Shown: piece after piece, positions 15,479 through 23,888 of the stretch
How positions within the stretch are numbered: the first letter of the stretch is position 1
How the letters are laid out: the number at the start of each line of letters is the position of its first letter
Assembly (NCBI RefSeq): GCF_017876315.1
Contig: NZ_JAGINU010000001.1
Span: 1,426,001 to 1,490,000, forward strand
Source: Pseudonocardia parietis
GTDB lineage: Bacteria; Actinomycetota; Actinomycetes; Mycobacteriales; Pseudonocardiaceae
Direction of reading: 5' to 3'
Length of the DNA stretch: 64,000 bases
Position numbers and translations under genes: made by a program
Notes under the pieces: generated by a model
Databases searched by the model: none
What the model was told of the DNA's origin: nothing
The model's input: only the letters and a program-made list of their open reading frames with translations

Positions 15479-16636
15479 GTGCGCGTCGCAATCGTCTCGG
15501 AATGCTTCCTGCCGGTGGTCAACGGCGTCACCAACTCGGTGCTGCGGGTGTGCGAGCACCTGCGCGCGGGCGGCCACGACGTCCTCGTGATCGCACCCGG
15601 GACCGGCGAGCCCACCGAGTACGACGGCGTCCCGGTCGTCCGGATCCCCGCCGTCGGGCTCCCGGTGGTCAACTCGATGCCGGTCGGGGTCCCGAGCCGC
15701 CGGGTACTCACCGCGCTGCGCGCGTTCCGGCCGGACGTCGTGCATCTCGCCGCGCCGTTCGTCGTCGGCGCGCGGGGGCTCGCCGCCGCCCGGCGGCTGG
15801 GCATCCCGACGGTCGCGATCTACCAGACCGACGTCGCCGGGTTCGCCTCCGCCTACGGCCTCGGCCTGACCGCCCGGGCGGCCTGGCGCTGGACCTGCCG
15901 GCTGCACTCGATGGCCGACCGCACGCTCGCACCGTCCAGCTGGGCCACGGGCGCGTTGCGCGACCGCGGCGTCCCACGGGTGCACCAGTGGGCCCGCGGT
16001 GTCGACACCCGGCGGTTCACCCCGTCGCGGCGCAGTGCCGCGCTGCGCGCCCGGCTGGCCCCGGACGGCGAGCGGCTGGTCGGGTTCGTCGGCCGGCTAG
16101 CCCCGGAGAAGCAGGTCGAACGCCTCGCCGTGCTGGGTGACGTGCCGGGGACGCGGCTGGTCGTCGTCGGCGACGGGCCCAGCGCCGAGGGGCTGCGGGA
16201 GCGGCTGCCCTCGGCGGCGTTTCTCGGCCACCGGGGCGGCGACGAGCTCGCCGAGATCTACGCCAGCCTCGACGTGTTCGTCCACACCGGGCAGGCGGAG
16301 ACGTTCTGCCAGGCGGTGCAGGAGGCGTTGGCCTCCGGGATCCCGGTCGTCGCGCCGGACGCGGGCGGTCCGCGTGATCTCGTCCTCGACGGCCGCACGG
16401 GCTACCTCGTCGCGCCCCGGCCGGAAGGGGGCGAGCCCGGCGACCCGGCGACCGACGAGGCCGACCGCGAGCTGGTCGCCGCCGTCGCCGCGCTCTGCGT
16501 ACCGGACCGCAACCGCGCGTTCGGCGCCGCCGCGCGGCAGTCGGTGCTGCGCCGCACCTGGACCGCGGTCGGTGACGAGCTGCTCGCGCACTACGCGCAG
16601 GTGCTCCACCCGGTCCCCGACCGGATCGCGGCCTGA
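15479..16636 (+). CDS. GT4 glycosyltransferase, MgtA-like mannosyltransferase
   Basis: A 385-residue GT-B glycosyltransferase of family GT4. The N-terminal acceptor domain begins [20 protein letters not shown], typical of GDP-mannose-dependent alpha-mannosyltransferases such as MgtA and PimB'. The donor domain has GRLAPEKQ (Arg206, Lys211) and the GT4 E-x7-E motif (Glu274, Glu282) in [11 protein letters not shown]. It probably acts at the cytoplasmic membrane face on phosphatidylinositol-mannoside or glucuronosyl-diacylglycerol acceptors. The GTG at 15479 sits 6 bases after CACTGT. In many actinobacteria this gene lies next to menaquinone genes as it does here. The exact acceptor is an inference. 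Confidence 0.9.
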   Translation: MRVAIVSECFLPVVNGVTNSVLRVCEHLRAGGHDVLVIAPGTGEPTEYDGVPVVRIPAVGLPVVNSMPVGVPSRRVLTALRAFRPDVVHLAAPFVVGARGLAAARRLGIPTVAIYQTDVAGFASAYGLGLTARAAWRWTCRLHSMADRTLAPSSWATGALRDRGVPRVHQWARGVDTRRFTPSRRSAALRARLAPDGERLVGFVGRLAPEKQVERLAVLGDVPGTRLVVVGDGPSAEGLRERLPSAAFLGHRGGDELAEIYASLDVFVHTGQAETFCQAVQEALASGIPVVAPDAGGPRDLVLDGRTGYLVAPRPEGGEPGDPATDEADRELVAAVAALCVPDRNRAFGAAARQSVLRRTWTAVGDELLAHYAQVLHPVPDRIAA

Positions 16637-16833
16637 CCGAACACGCGCGGCCTGACGGGACACGCGACGTCACCGTCGCAGGGTGCGGGGGCCGTCGCGA
16701 GGTGCCGGGCGGGAGCTGCGCGACGACGAGAGGTACGGGCCGACGACCACCGTCGATCCCGCGACGCCGGAGAACGTGGTCATGCGTAGTCGTGCGGATC
16801 CGTGACCGGCGGCGGCGGACGACCCTGACCCGC

Positions 16834-17406
16834 ATGAACACGACCGTCGTCGTCGAACCGCAGGGCGAGCTCGCCGGGGTGGACACCTCGGGGGCCGTCG
16901 CGCTGATCCGCCGCCTCCTCGACCGCAGTCCCGCCACCCGCGCGTCGGCGGCGGCCGAGGTCCTGGCCGCGCCGCACCGGGTACCGCCACCGGTGCTCTA
17001 CGCCCTGTCCGAGAACCTGGTGGCCGCCGGCGACATGCCCGACGCCGCGGCGTGGTTCTACGCCGGCCAGGTCCGGGCCCGGTTCGACGCGACCCGGTGC
17101 ACCGACCCGACGGCGGCCGGGGCGCTGGGGGTCCTGCGCGACCGGTTCGGCGAGCCGGTGAACCGGTGGGCGTTCGCCGACCCGGCCCGGGTCCGGCGCG
17201 CCGCGGTCCGGGGGATCGCCTGGGACCGGACGGCCCCGCACGACTACGACCACCGCTGGATCGCCCTGCACGGCATGGATGCGTTCACCGGGCCCGGCAC
17301 CGGCGTCAGCACCCCGTCGCACGAGTGGCCCGCGACCGCCGCGCGGGTGCGTGCCGAGTATCTGGCGGGGTTGCGCGTGGTCCTGCGGGAGCAGTTCGGC
17401 GTCTGA
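16834..17406 (+). CDS. Hypothetical protein (about 190 residues)
   Basis: A soluble 190-residue protein without signal peptide or membrane segment. The middle part (about 45-85) reads like a helical hairpin of Sel1/TPR type: LYALSENLVAAGDMPDAAAW followed by FYAGQVRARFDATRC. Two aromatic segments follow (NRWAFADP and DHRWIALHGMDAF). I recognise this as a conserved bacterial hypothetical but cannot name a function. The ATG at 16834 is chosen because coding character begins there; no good ribosome site is visible. It lies 22 bases before menG on the same strand. Confidence 0.72.
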   Translation: MNTTVVVEPQGELAGVDTSGAVALIRRLLDRSPATRASAAAEVLAAPHRVPPPVLYALSENLVAAGDMPDAAAWFYAGQVRARFDATRCTDPTAAGALGVLRDRFGEPVNRWAFADPARVRRAAVRGIAWDRTAPHDYDHRWIALHGMDAFTGPGTGVSTPSHEWPATAARVRAEYLAGLRVVLREQFGV

Positions 17407-17416
17407 GCAGCCCGCG

Positions 17417-17422
17417 TAGGCT
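17417..17422 (+). promoter_or_regulatory. -10 box (TAGGCT) of a likely leaderless menG promoter
   Basis: TAGGCT ends 6 bases before the GTG at 17429. Confidence 0.5.
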
Positions 17423-17428
17423 CGCCCC

Positions 17429-18121
17429 GTGTCCCGCGCCGAGCTCGACAAGGACCCGCACGACGTCGCCCGCATGTTCGACGGCGTGGCCCGGCGCTAC
17501 GACCTGACCAACACCGCGCTGTCCGGCGGGCAGGACCGCTACTGGCGGACCCAGACCCGCCGGGCACTCGCGCTGCAGCCGGGGGAGCGGGTCCTCGATC
17601 TCGCCGCGGGCACCGCCGTGTCCACCGTCGAGCTCGCCAAGGACGGCGCCCGGTGCGTCGCCGCCGACTTCTCCCTCGGGATGCTGCACGCCGGCGCGCA
17701 CCGCGACGTCCCGAAGGTCGCCGCCGACGCGCTGCACCTCCCGTTCGCCGACGGCTCCTTCGACGCCGTGACGATCTCCTTCGGCCTGCGCAACGTCAGC
17801 GACACCGTGGCCGGGCTGCGCGAGATGGCCCGGGTCACCCGCCCCGGCGGCCGCCTGGTCGTCTGCGAGTTCTCGACGCCGACCTGGGCGCCGTTCCGCC
17901 TGCTCTACCAGGGCGCCGTGCTCGGGCACGTGCTGCCCGCGGTCGCCCGGACCGTCTCCTCGAACCCCGAGGCGTACCTGTACCTCGCCGAGTCGATCCG
18001 GGACTGGCCGGACCAGCCCGCGCTGGCCCGGAAGATCGTCGACGCCGGGTGGGAGCAGGCCGCCTGGCGAAATCTGACGGTCGGCGCCGTCGCCCTGCAC
18101 CGGGCCCGCAAACCCGCCTGA
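17429..18121 (+). CDS. menG: Demethylmenaquinone methyltransferase
   Basis: A 230-residue class I SAM methyltransferase of the UbiE/MenG family that performs the last step of menaquinone synthesis. SAM-binding motif I is VLDLAAGTA at 55-63. The family signatures are [12 protein letters not shown] (17-28) and [19 protein letters not shown] followed by [12 protein letters not shown]. The length matches other actinobacterial MenG proteins. Its position just upstream of nuo links quinone maturation to the quinone-reducing complex. The GTG at 17429 is 6 bases after TAGGCT. A strong hairpin at 18134-18169 closes the transcript before nuo. Confidence 0.95.
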   Translation: MSRAELDKDPHDVARMFDGVARRYDLTNTALSGGQDRYWRTQTRRALALQPGERVLDLAAGTAVSTVELAKDGARCVAADFSLGMLHAGAHRDVPKVAADALHLPFADGSFDAVTISFGLRNVSDTVAGLREMARVTRPGGRLVVCEFSTPTWAPFRLLYQGAVLGHVLPAVARTVSSNPEAYLYLAESIRDWPDQPALARKIVDAGWEQAAWRNLTVGAVALHRARKPA

Positions 18122-18133
18122 ACCCCCTCTCGC

Positions 18134-18169
18134 GAACGCCCGCACGTCCGACCGGACGTGCGGGCGTTC
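18134..18169 (+). terminator. Terminator-like hairpin after menG
   Basis: A perfect 17-base inverted repeat (18134-18150 with 18153-18169) begins 12 bases after the menG stop. It separates menG from the nuo promoter. Only a weak T-run follows. Confidence 0.7.
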
Positions 18170-18251
18170 TGCTGTGCCGCAACGGTTCCGGGGTTCCGAG
18201 ACGGGTGGATGGCCCCGGGTCGGCCGCACGTCCTACACTCACACACGACGT

Positions 18252-18269
18252 TCGTGAAGTTTTTCACAA
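18252..18269. promoter_or_regulatory. Candidate Rex (NADH/NAD+ sensor) operator
   Basis: TCGTGAAGTTTTTCACAA matches the Rex consensus TTGTGAA-N4-TTCACAA at 13 of 14 fixed positions. It lies 13-30 bases downstream of the TACACT box, where a repressor would block initiation. Rex is known to control nuo in Streptomyces; control here is inferred. Confidence 0.7.
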
Positions 18270-18343
18270 GCGTGGTGATCGACATGCCGGGCAGAAGGGC
18301 TCGACCAGCACTGATGTGGATCACAGGTGATCTGTGTCCTTCC

Positions 18344-18362
18344 TCAGGTAAGGCTCGCCTGG
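18344..18362. promoter_or_regulatory. Candidate DtxR/IdeR-type iron box
   Basis: TCAGGTAAGGCTCGCCTGG agrees with the 19-base consensus TTAGGTTAGGCTAACCTAA at 13 positions, including the AGGT-AGGCT-CCT core. The match is partial. Iron control of a complex with many Fe-S clusters would make sense but is not shown. Confidence 0.4.
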
Positions 18363-18456
18363 GTTCTTCGTCACACGGTGGCGGACATAAGGTCCGTCCG
18401 ACCGGCCTGTCGATCACCACCGACGTCGGTGGCCGCGCGACTACGAAGGTGTACGG

Positions 18457-18822
18457 ATGCTCGATGCCTATCTCCCGCTCGTCCTGCTGTTCGCGTTGGC
18501 AGCGGGCTTCGCGGTGTTCTCCGTCGCCGCCGCGCCGCTCATCGGGCCCCGCCGGTTCAACCGGGCGAAGCTGGACTCCTACGAGTGCGGCATCGAGCCG
18601 TCGCCGCAGCCGATCGTCGGTGGCGGTCGCATCCCGGTCGCCTACTACCTCACGGCGATGCTGTTCATCCTTTTCGACATCGAGCTGGTGTTCATGTACC
18701 CGTACGCCGTCATCGCAGACGCGGTCGGTGTGTTCGGGTTCGTGGCCATCACGCTCTACATCGCCACCATCGCTTTTGCGTACGCCTACGAATGGCGGCG
18801 CGGCGGGCTGGAGTGGAGCTGA
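18457..18822 (+). CDS. nuoA: NADH-quinone oxidoreductase subunit A
   Basis: A 121-residue membrane subunit with three transmembrane helices (about 3-25, 62-84 and 90-112). The conserved loop after helix 1 contains YECGIEP, whose cysteine marks the active/deactive-sensitive loop of complex I. NuoA sits near the quinone cavity with NuoH, J and K. It is the first gene of a 14-gene operon. The ATG has a GAAGGTG ribosome site, and the stop is followed after one base by nuoB. Confidence 0.96.
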   Translation: MLDAYLPLVLLFALAAGFAVFSVAAAPLIGPRRFNRAKLDSYECGIEPSPQPIVGGGRIPVAYYLTAMLFILFDIELVFMYPYAVIADAVGVFGFVAITLYIATIAFAYAYEWRRGGLEWS

Positions 18823-18823
18823 C

Positions 18824-19528
18824 ATGGGACTCGAGGAGAACCTGCCCAGCGGTGTCCTGCTGACCAGCGTCGAGAAGCTGGTCAACTGGACCCGGAAGTC
18901 GTCGCTCTGGCCTGCCACGTTCGGCCTGGCCTGCTGCGCCATCGAGATGATGACCACCGGCGCACCGCGCTACGACCTCGCCCGCTTCGGCATGGAGGTC
19001 TTCCGGGCGTCACCGCGCCAGGCCGACCTGATGATCGTCGCGGGCCGGGTGAGCAACAAGATGGCGCCGGTCCTGCGCCAGATCTACGACCAGATGCCGG
19101 AGCCGCGCTGGGTGCTGGCGATGGGCGTCTGCGCCAGCTCGGGCGGCATGTTCAACAACTACGCGATCGTGCAGGGCGTCGACCACGTCGTGCCGGTGGA
19201 CATGTACCTGCCGGGCTGCCCGCCACGGCCGGAGATGCTCATGGACGCGATCCTCAAGATCCACGCCAAGATCTCCGACGAGCCGCTCGGCCCGAAGCGG
19301 GCCGCGGAGCTGGCCGAGTCCGGGTACCGGACGCCGATGGTGCCGTCGTCGGTGAAGTTCGCGCCGAAGCACAAGCGCCTCGACGCGCTGAAGCACACGC
19401 CCACGCCGGACGTCCCGAACTACCTCGAGCCCGGCGCGCAGCCGAGGTCGGCCACGAACGCGCTGGCAGCCGGTGAGAAGCACGAGCTGCCGTCGCTGGC
19501 CGACGCCGCGAGGGGGGAGCAGCAGTGA
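18824..19528 (+). CDS. nuoB: NADH-quinone oxidoreductase subunit B
   Basis: A 234-residue peripheral-arm subunit carrying cluster N2, the last centre before the quinone. The ligands are Cys37-Cys38 ([10 protein letters not shown]), Cys103 (MGVCASSGG) and Cys132 (LPGCPPRPE). The C-terminal 70 residues extend beyond the roughly 160-residue core, as is common in actinobacteria. The start ATG at 18824 is one base after the nuoA stop, and the GTG of nuoC overlaps its stop. Confidence 0.97.
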   Translation: MGLEENLPSGVLLTSVEKLVNWTRKSSLWPATFGLACCAIEMMTTGAPRYDLARFGMEVFRASPRQADLMIVAGRVSNKMAPVLRQIYDQMPEPRWVLAMGVCASSGGMFNNYAIVQGVDHVVPVDMYLPGCPPRPEMLMDAILKIHAKISDEPLGPKRAAELAESGYRTPMVPSSVKFAPKHKRLDALKHTPTPDVPNYLEPGAQPRSATNALAAGEKHELPSLADAARGEQQ

Positions 19529-20340
19529 CCGAGCCTTCCGGCACCTCCAAGGATGACGCCGAGCCCACCGGCGGCGAGCACTCGTCGTCCGAGGTGAGCG
19601 GGGCCGCGCTGGAGCAGCAGCGGGCCCGCGGCGGTGAGGACGCGCTGGCCGGCGTCCGGCCCGCCGCCCGTATCACCGAGACCCGGACCCGGTCGGGCAT
19701 GTTCGGCGTCCGCGGCAGCGGCGACACCTCCGGCTACGGCGGGCTGCGACTGCCCGGCCACGCCCCGGCACCGGCCGAGCGGCCGTTCGGCGGCTGGTTC
19801 GACGAGTTCGCCGACGAGCTGGGTGCCGCGCTGGACGAGCGGTCGATCCCGCGGGACGCGATCGAGCAGGTGACGATCGACCGGGACGAGATGACCCTCT
19901 ACGTGCAGCCCGCGAAGCTGAACGCGGTCGCCCGCACGATGCGTGACGACCCCGCCCTGCGCTTCGAGTTCTGCTCGTCGGTGTCCGGTGTGGACTACTC
20001 GGCGCCGGACGGCTCGCCGGTCGACCGGCCGCTGCACGTCACCTACCACCTGCTGTCCATGACCTACCGGCGCCGCATCCGGCTCGAGGTCGCCATGGAC
20101 ATCGAGAACCTGCACGTCGACAGCGTCGTCGACGTGTACCCCACCGCGGACTGGCACGAGCGCGAGACCTGGGACATGTTCGGCGTCGTCTTCGACGGCC
20201 ACCCGGCGCTCACCCGGATCCTCATGCCGGACGACTGGGACGGCCACCCCCAGCGCAAGAGCTACCCGCTCGGTGGCATCCCCGTGGAGTACAAGGGCGC
20301 GGAGATTCCACCGCCCGATGAGCGGAGGGCCTACTCGTGA
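19525..20340 (+). CDS. nuoC: NADH-quinone oxidoreductase subunit C
   Basis: A 271-residue subunit of the 30 kDa family. The conserved core starts near residue 100 and ends with the family signature [17 protein letters not shown] and the [16 protein letters not shown] tail. About 80 residues at the N-terminus, rich in Ser, Gly, Ala and charged residues, have no counterpart in the E. coli protein and look disordered. nuoC is separate from nuoD here, unlike the fused E. coli form. Its GTG start overlaps the nuoB stop by 4 bases. Confidence 0.96.
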   Translation: MTEPSGTSKDDAEPTGGEHSSSEVSGAALEQQRARGGEDALAGVRPAARITETRTRSGMFGVRGSGDTSGYGGLRLPGHAPAPAERPFGGWFDEFADELGAALDERSIPRDAIEQVTIDRDEMTLYVQPAKLNAVARTMRDDPALRFEFCSSVSGVDYSAPDGSPVDRPLHVTYHLLSMTYRRRIRLEVAMDIENLHVDSVVDVYPTADWHERETWDMFGVVFDGHPALTRILMPDDWDGHPQRKSYPLGGIPVEYKGAEIPPPDERRAYS

Positions 20341-21668
20341 CCACCTCGCAGCAGGATCCGTACGCCGCGCCCGGCCGTCCGACGACCGAGGGCACCGTCT
20401 ACACGGTCACCGGCGGCGACTGGGACTCCCTGATGGACGCGGCCCACGAGGACCGCATCGTCATCAACATGGGCCCGCAGCACCCGTCCACGCACGGCGT
20501 GCTGCGGCTGATCCTCGAGCTCGAGGGCGAGACCGTCACCCAGGGCCGGCCGGTGATCGGGTACCTGCACACCGGCATCGAGAAGAACTGCGAGTACCGG
20601 ACCTGGACCCAGGGGGTCACGTTCGTGACCCGCGCGGACTACCTGTCCCCGCTGTTCAACGAGGCCGCCTACTGCATGGCGATCGAGAAGCTCCTCGGGA
20701 TCGAGGTGCCGCGCCGCGCCGAGCACATCCGGGTGCTGCTCATGGAGCTGAACCGGATCGGCTCGCACCTGGTGGCGCTGGCCACCGGCGGGATGGAGCT
20801 CGGCGCACTGACCGGCATGACCTCCGGCTTCCGCGAGCGGGAGGAGGTCCTGCACCTGCTCGAGGACCTGACCGGGCTGCGGATGAACCACGCGTTCATC
20901 CGGCCCGGCGGCCTGGCCCAGGACCTGCCCGCCGACTACGCCGAGAAGGTCCGGGCGTTCCTGAAGGTCATGAACACCCGGATGCCCGACTACGACAAGC
21001 TGCTCACCGGGCAGCCGATCTGGCGCCAGCGGCTGGAGGGCGTCGGGTACCTGCCCGTCGACGGCTGCCTCGCACTCGGGGCGTCCGGTCCGATCCTGCG
21101 GGCGGCCGGCCTGGCCTGGGACCTGCGCAAGCACATGCCGTACTCGGTCTACGACGAGTACGAGTTCGAGGTCCCCACGGCCACCGAGGCCGACTGCTAC
21201 GCCCGCTACAAGCTGCGCGTCGCCGAGATCCACGAGTCGCTGCAGCTCATGGAGCAGGCGCTGACCAAGCTCGACGAGACCGGGCCCGGCCGGGTCATGG
21301 TCGACGACCCGAAGGTCGCCTGGCCGGCGCAGCTGTCGATCGGCAGCGACGGCATGGGCAACACCCTCGAGCACGTCCGCAAGATCATGAGTCAGTCGAT
21401 GGAATCGCTGATCCACCACTTCAAGCTGGTGACCGAGGGCTTCTCGGTCCCGCCCGGGCAGGCCTACGCGGCCGTCGAGTCCCCCCGCGGCGAGCTCGGC
21501 GCGCACCTGGTCTCGGACGGCGGTACCCGCCCGGTCCGCGTCCACCTGCGCGACCCCAGCTTCGTGAACCTGCAGACGATGCCCGCGATGAGCGAGGGCG
21601 GCCAGATCGCCGACGTCATCGCGGCCGTCGCGTCGATCGATCCCGTGATGGGAGGTTGCGACCGATGA
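20337..21668 (+). CDS. nuoD: NADH-quinone oxidoreductase subunit D
   Basis: A 443-residue 49 kDa subunit that forms the quinone-binding pocket with NuoB. The loop [15 protein letters not shown] (near residue 45) contains the histidine that contacts the quinone, and the signature [13 protein letters not shown] follows. The GTG start overlaps the nuoC stop, and the ATG of nuoE overlaps its own stop, so translation is probably coupled through B-C-D-E. Confidence 0.97.
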   Translation: MTTSQQDPYAAPGRPTTEGTVYTVTGGDWDSLMDAAHEDRIVINMGPQHPSTHGVLRLILELEGETVTQGRPVIGYLHTGIEKNCEYRTWTQGVTFVTRADYLSPLFNEAAYCMAIEKLLGIEVPRRAEHIRVLLMELNRIGSHLVALATGGMELGALTGMTSGFREREEVLHLLEDLTGLRMNHAFIRPGGLAQDLPADYAEKVRAFLKVMNTRMPDYDKLLTGQPIWRQRLEGVGYLPVDGCLALGASGPILRAAGLAWDLRKHMPYSVYDEYEFEVPTATEADCYARYKLRVAEIHESLQLMEQALTKLDETGPGRVMVDDPKVAWPAQLSIGSDGMGNTLEHVRKIMSQSMESLIHHFKLVTEGFSVPPGQAYAAVESPRGELGAHLVSDGGTRPVRVHLRDPSFVNLQTMPAMSEGGQIADVIAAVASIDPVMGGCDR

Positions 21669-22495
21669 CCCTCCCCGAGGGCAATCCCGAGGCCAACGCG
21701 CCGGCGCACGTCACGCCGGTCGAGCGCGAGTTCGCTGCGCCGCCGGAGCCGTCGCCGGTCTCCCCGGTCTTCGACGAGCTCACCCGGGCGCGGACCAAGG
21801 AGATCATCTCCCTGTACCCGCAGTCCCGCTCCGCGCTGCTCCCGCTGCTGCACCTGGTGCAGTCGGTCGAGGGCCACGTCAGCCAGAACGGGATCCGGTA
21901 CTGCGCCGAGGCGCTCGGGCTGAGCACGGCCGAGGTCTCCGCGGTGGCGACGTTCTACACGATGTACAAGCGCAGCCCCTGCGGCGAGCACCTGGTCAGC
22001 GTCTGCACCAACACGCTGTGTGCGGCGCTGGGCGGTGACGACATCTACGCGCGGTTGCGCACCCACCTCGGCTCCGCCGACCGTCCGCTCGGTCACGAGG
22101 AGACCGCCGGGGAGCCCGGCACGACGGGGTCGATCACCCTGGAGCACGCCGAGTGCCTCGCGGCCTGCGACCTCGCGCCGGTGCTGCAGGTCAACTACGA
22201 GTACTTCGACAACCAGACGGTCGACTCCGCGGTCGAGCTGGTGGACGCGCTGCGCAGCGGCGAGCGGCCGCAGCCCACGCGCGGGGCGCCGCTGACCGAC
22301 CTGCGCACGGTCGAGCTGGAGCTGGCCGGCTTCACCGACGAGGCCGCCCCGGTCGACGAGACGGCCCGCGTCGAGGGGCCGTCGTCGGCGATCGAGTCGG
22401 TCCGCGGTGCCCGGCTGGCCGAGGAGAACGGCTGGACCGCCCCGGCGATGCCGGCCCTGCCCCCGGTGATGCCCGCGCTACCGGAGAAGAAGTGA
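21665..22495 (+). CDS. nuoE: NADH-quinone oxidoreductase subunit E
   Basis: A 276-residue 24 kDa subunit binding the [2Fe-2S] cluster N1a through CTNTLC and CLAAC pairs in a thioredoxin-like domain (about 90-190), after a helical N-terminal bundle. It pairs with NuoF in the NADH dehydrogenase module. The final 70 residues are Ala, Pro and Glu rich, ending in repeated PALPP-like units, and extend well past the usual end of about 160-200 residues. The ATG overlaps the nuoD stop. Confidence 0.96.
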   Translation: MTLPEGNPEANAPAHVTPVEREFAAPPEPSPVSPVFDELTRARTKEIISLYPQSRSALLPLLHLVQSVEGHVSQNGIRYCAEALGLSTAEVSAVATFYTMYKRSPCGEHLVSVCTNTLCAALGGDDIYARLRTHLGSADRPLGHEETAGEPGTTGSITLEHAECLAACDLAPVLQVNYEYFDNQTVDSAVELVDALRSGERPQPTRGAPLTDLRTVELELAGFTDEAAPVDETARVEGPSSAIESVRGARLAEENGWTAPAMPALPPVMPALPEKK

Positions 22496-22499
22496 TCCC

Positions 22500-23888
22500 A
22501 TGACCTCTCCCGAGAACGAGCCGGTGCAGATGCCGGACCCGGTCACGCCGGTGCTGACCCGGCGGTGGCTGGCGCCGCGCTCCTGGTCGATCGACACCTA
22601 CGAGCAGCTCGAGGGCTACACCTCGCTGCGTACCGCGTTCGCCGCGCAGCCGGACCAGCTCATCCAGCTGATCAAGGACTCCGGCCTGCGCGGGCGCGGC
22701 GGCGCCGGGTTCCCGACCGGGATGAAGTGGGGCTTCATCCCGCAGGACGACGGCAGCGGGACCGGCCCGGGCGCGAAGCCGAAGTACCTGGTGATCAACG
22801 CCGACGAGGGCGAGCCGGGTACCTGCAAGGACATCCCGACGATGATGGCCGACCCGCACTCGCTGATCGAGGGCTGCATCGTCACCAGCTACGCGATCCG
22901 GGCGAACTTCTGCGCGATCTACGTCCGCGGCGAGGCGCTGCACTGCATCCGCAGGCTGCGGGCCGCGGTCCGCGAGGCCAAGGACAAGGGGTACCTCGGG
23001 CGCGACATCCTCGGCTCCGGGTTCGACCTGGAGATCGTGGTGCACGCCGGCGCGGGTGCCTACATCTGCGGCGAGGAGACCGCGCTGCTCGACTCGCTCG
23101 AGGGCCGTCGCGGGCAGCCGAGGCTCAAGCCGCCGTTCCCGGCGACCGCCGGCCTCTACTCCTGCCCGACGGTGGTCAACAACGTGGAGACCATCGCGAG
23201 CGTGCCCGTCATCGTCAACGGCGGCTCCGGCTGGTTCCGCTCGATGGGCCGGGAGCGTTCGCCCGGCCCGAAGATCTACTCGATCTCCGGGCACGTCGAG
23301 CGGCCCGGCCAGTACGAGGCCCCGCTCGGGATCACGCTGCGCGAGCTGCTGGAGCTGGCGGGCGGGATGAAGGACGGGGTCCCGCTCAAGTTCTGGACGC
23401 CCGGTGGCTCCTCGACGCCGCTGCTCACCGCCGAGCACCTCGACGTGCCGCTGGACTTCGAGGGCGCGGCCGAGGCCGGCTCCATGCTGGGGACGACGGC
23501 GGTGCAGGTCTTCAACGAGACCGTGTCGGTGCCGTGGGCGGTGATGAAGTGGACCGAGTTCTACAAGCACGAGAGCTGCGGCAAGTGCACCCCGTGCCGG
23601 GAGGGCACCTACTGGCTGGTGCAGGTGCTGCAGCGGATGGTGCGCGGCGAGGGCACGCACTCCGACATCGACACCCTGGTCGACGTCTGCGACAACATCC
23701 TCGGCCGCTCGTTCTGCGCACTCGGTGACGGGGCGACCAGCCCGATCACCAGCGCGGTGCAGTACTTCCGCCAGGAGTTCCTGGATCTCATCGCGTCGCA
23801 GCCCGAGGTGGACCGTCCGGAGCAGCTGGCGGACGTGGAGGGCGCGGCACGGACCAGCGGCACCGAACTGACCGGAGCACCCGCATGA
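22500..23888 (+). CDS. nuoF: NADH-quinone oxidoreductase subunit F
   Basis: A 462-residue subunit that oxidises NADH with FMN and cluster N3. The nucleotide-binding GRGGAGFPTG motif is near residue 64, the flavin-binding GAGAYICGEETALL segment near 184, and the [4Fe-4S] motif ESCGKCTPCREGT near 357. The start is 4 bases after the nuoE stop and the stop overlaps nuoG. Everything needed for activity appears intact. Confidence 0.97.
   Translation: MTSPENEPVQMPDPVTPVLTRRWLAPRSWSIDTYEQLEGYTSLRTAFAAQPDQLIQLIKDSGLRGRGGAGFPTGMKWGFIPQDDGSGTGPGAKPKYLVINADEGEPGTCKDIPTMMADPHSLIEGCIVTSYAIRANFCAIYVRGEALHCIRRLRAAVREAKDKGYLGRDILGSGFDLEIVVHAGAGAYICGEETALLDSLEGRRGQPRLKPPFPATAGLYSCPTVVNNVETIASVPVIVNGGSGWFRSMGRERSPGPKIYSISGHVERPGQYEAPLGITLRELLELAGGMKDGVPLKFWTPGGSSTPLLTAEHLDVPLDFEGAAEAGSMLGTTAVQVFNETVSVPWAVMKWTEFYKHESCGKCTPCREGTYWLVQVLQRMVRGEGTHSDIDTLVDVCDNILGRSFCALGDGATSPITSAVQYFRQEFLDLIASQPEVDRPEQLADVEGAARTSGTELTGAPA

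Larger units (their letters stand above)
18122..18456 (+). promoter_or_regulatory. nuo operon upstream control region
   Basis: This 335-base gap holds, in order, the menG terminator hairpin, a TACACT -10-like box at 18234-18239, a candidate Rex operator at 18252-18269, an interrupted palindrome CACAG-N5-CTGTG near 18333-18347, a candidate iron box at 18344-18362, and a GAAGGTG ribosome site 5 bases before the nuoA ATG. The implied 5' leader is about 210 bases, long enough for further control. Confidence 0.6.

Noticed and set aside
16670-16783. A 37-codon minus-strand frame (MTTFSGVAGSTVVVGPY start) as a small peptide gene
   Set aside because: No ribosome site, promoter or modification-enzyme neighbour supports it; it could be chance.
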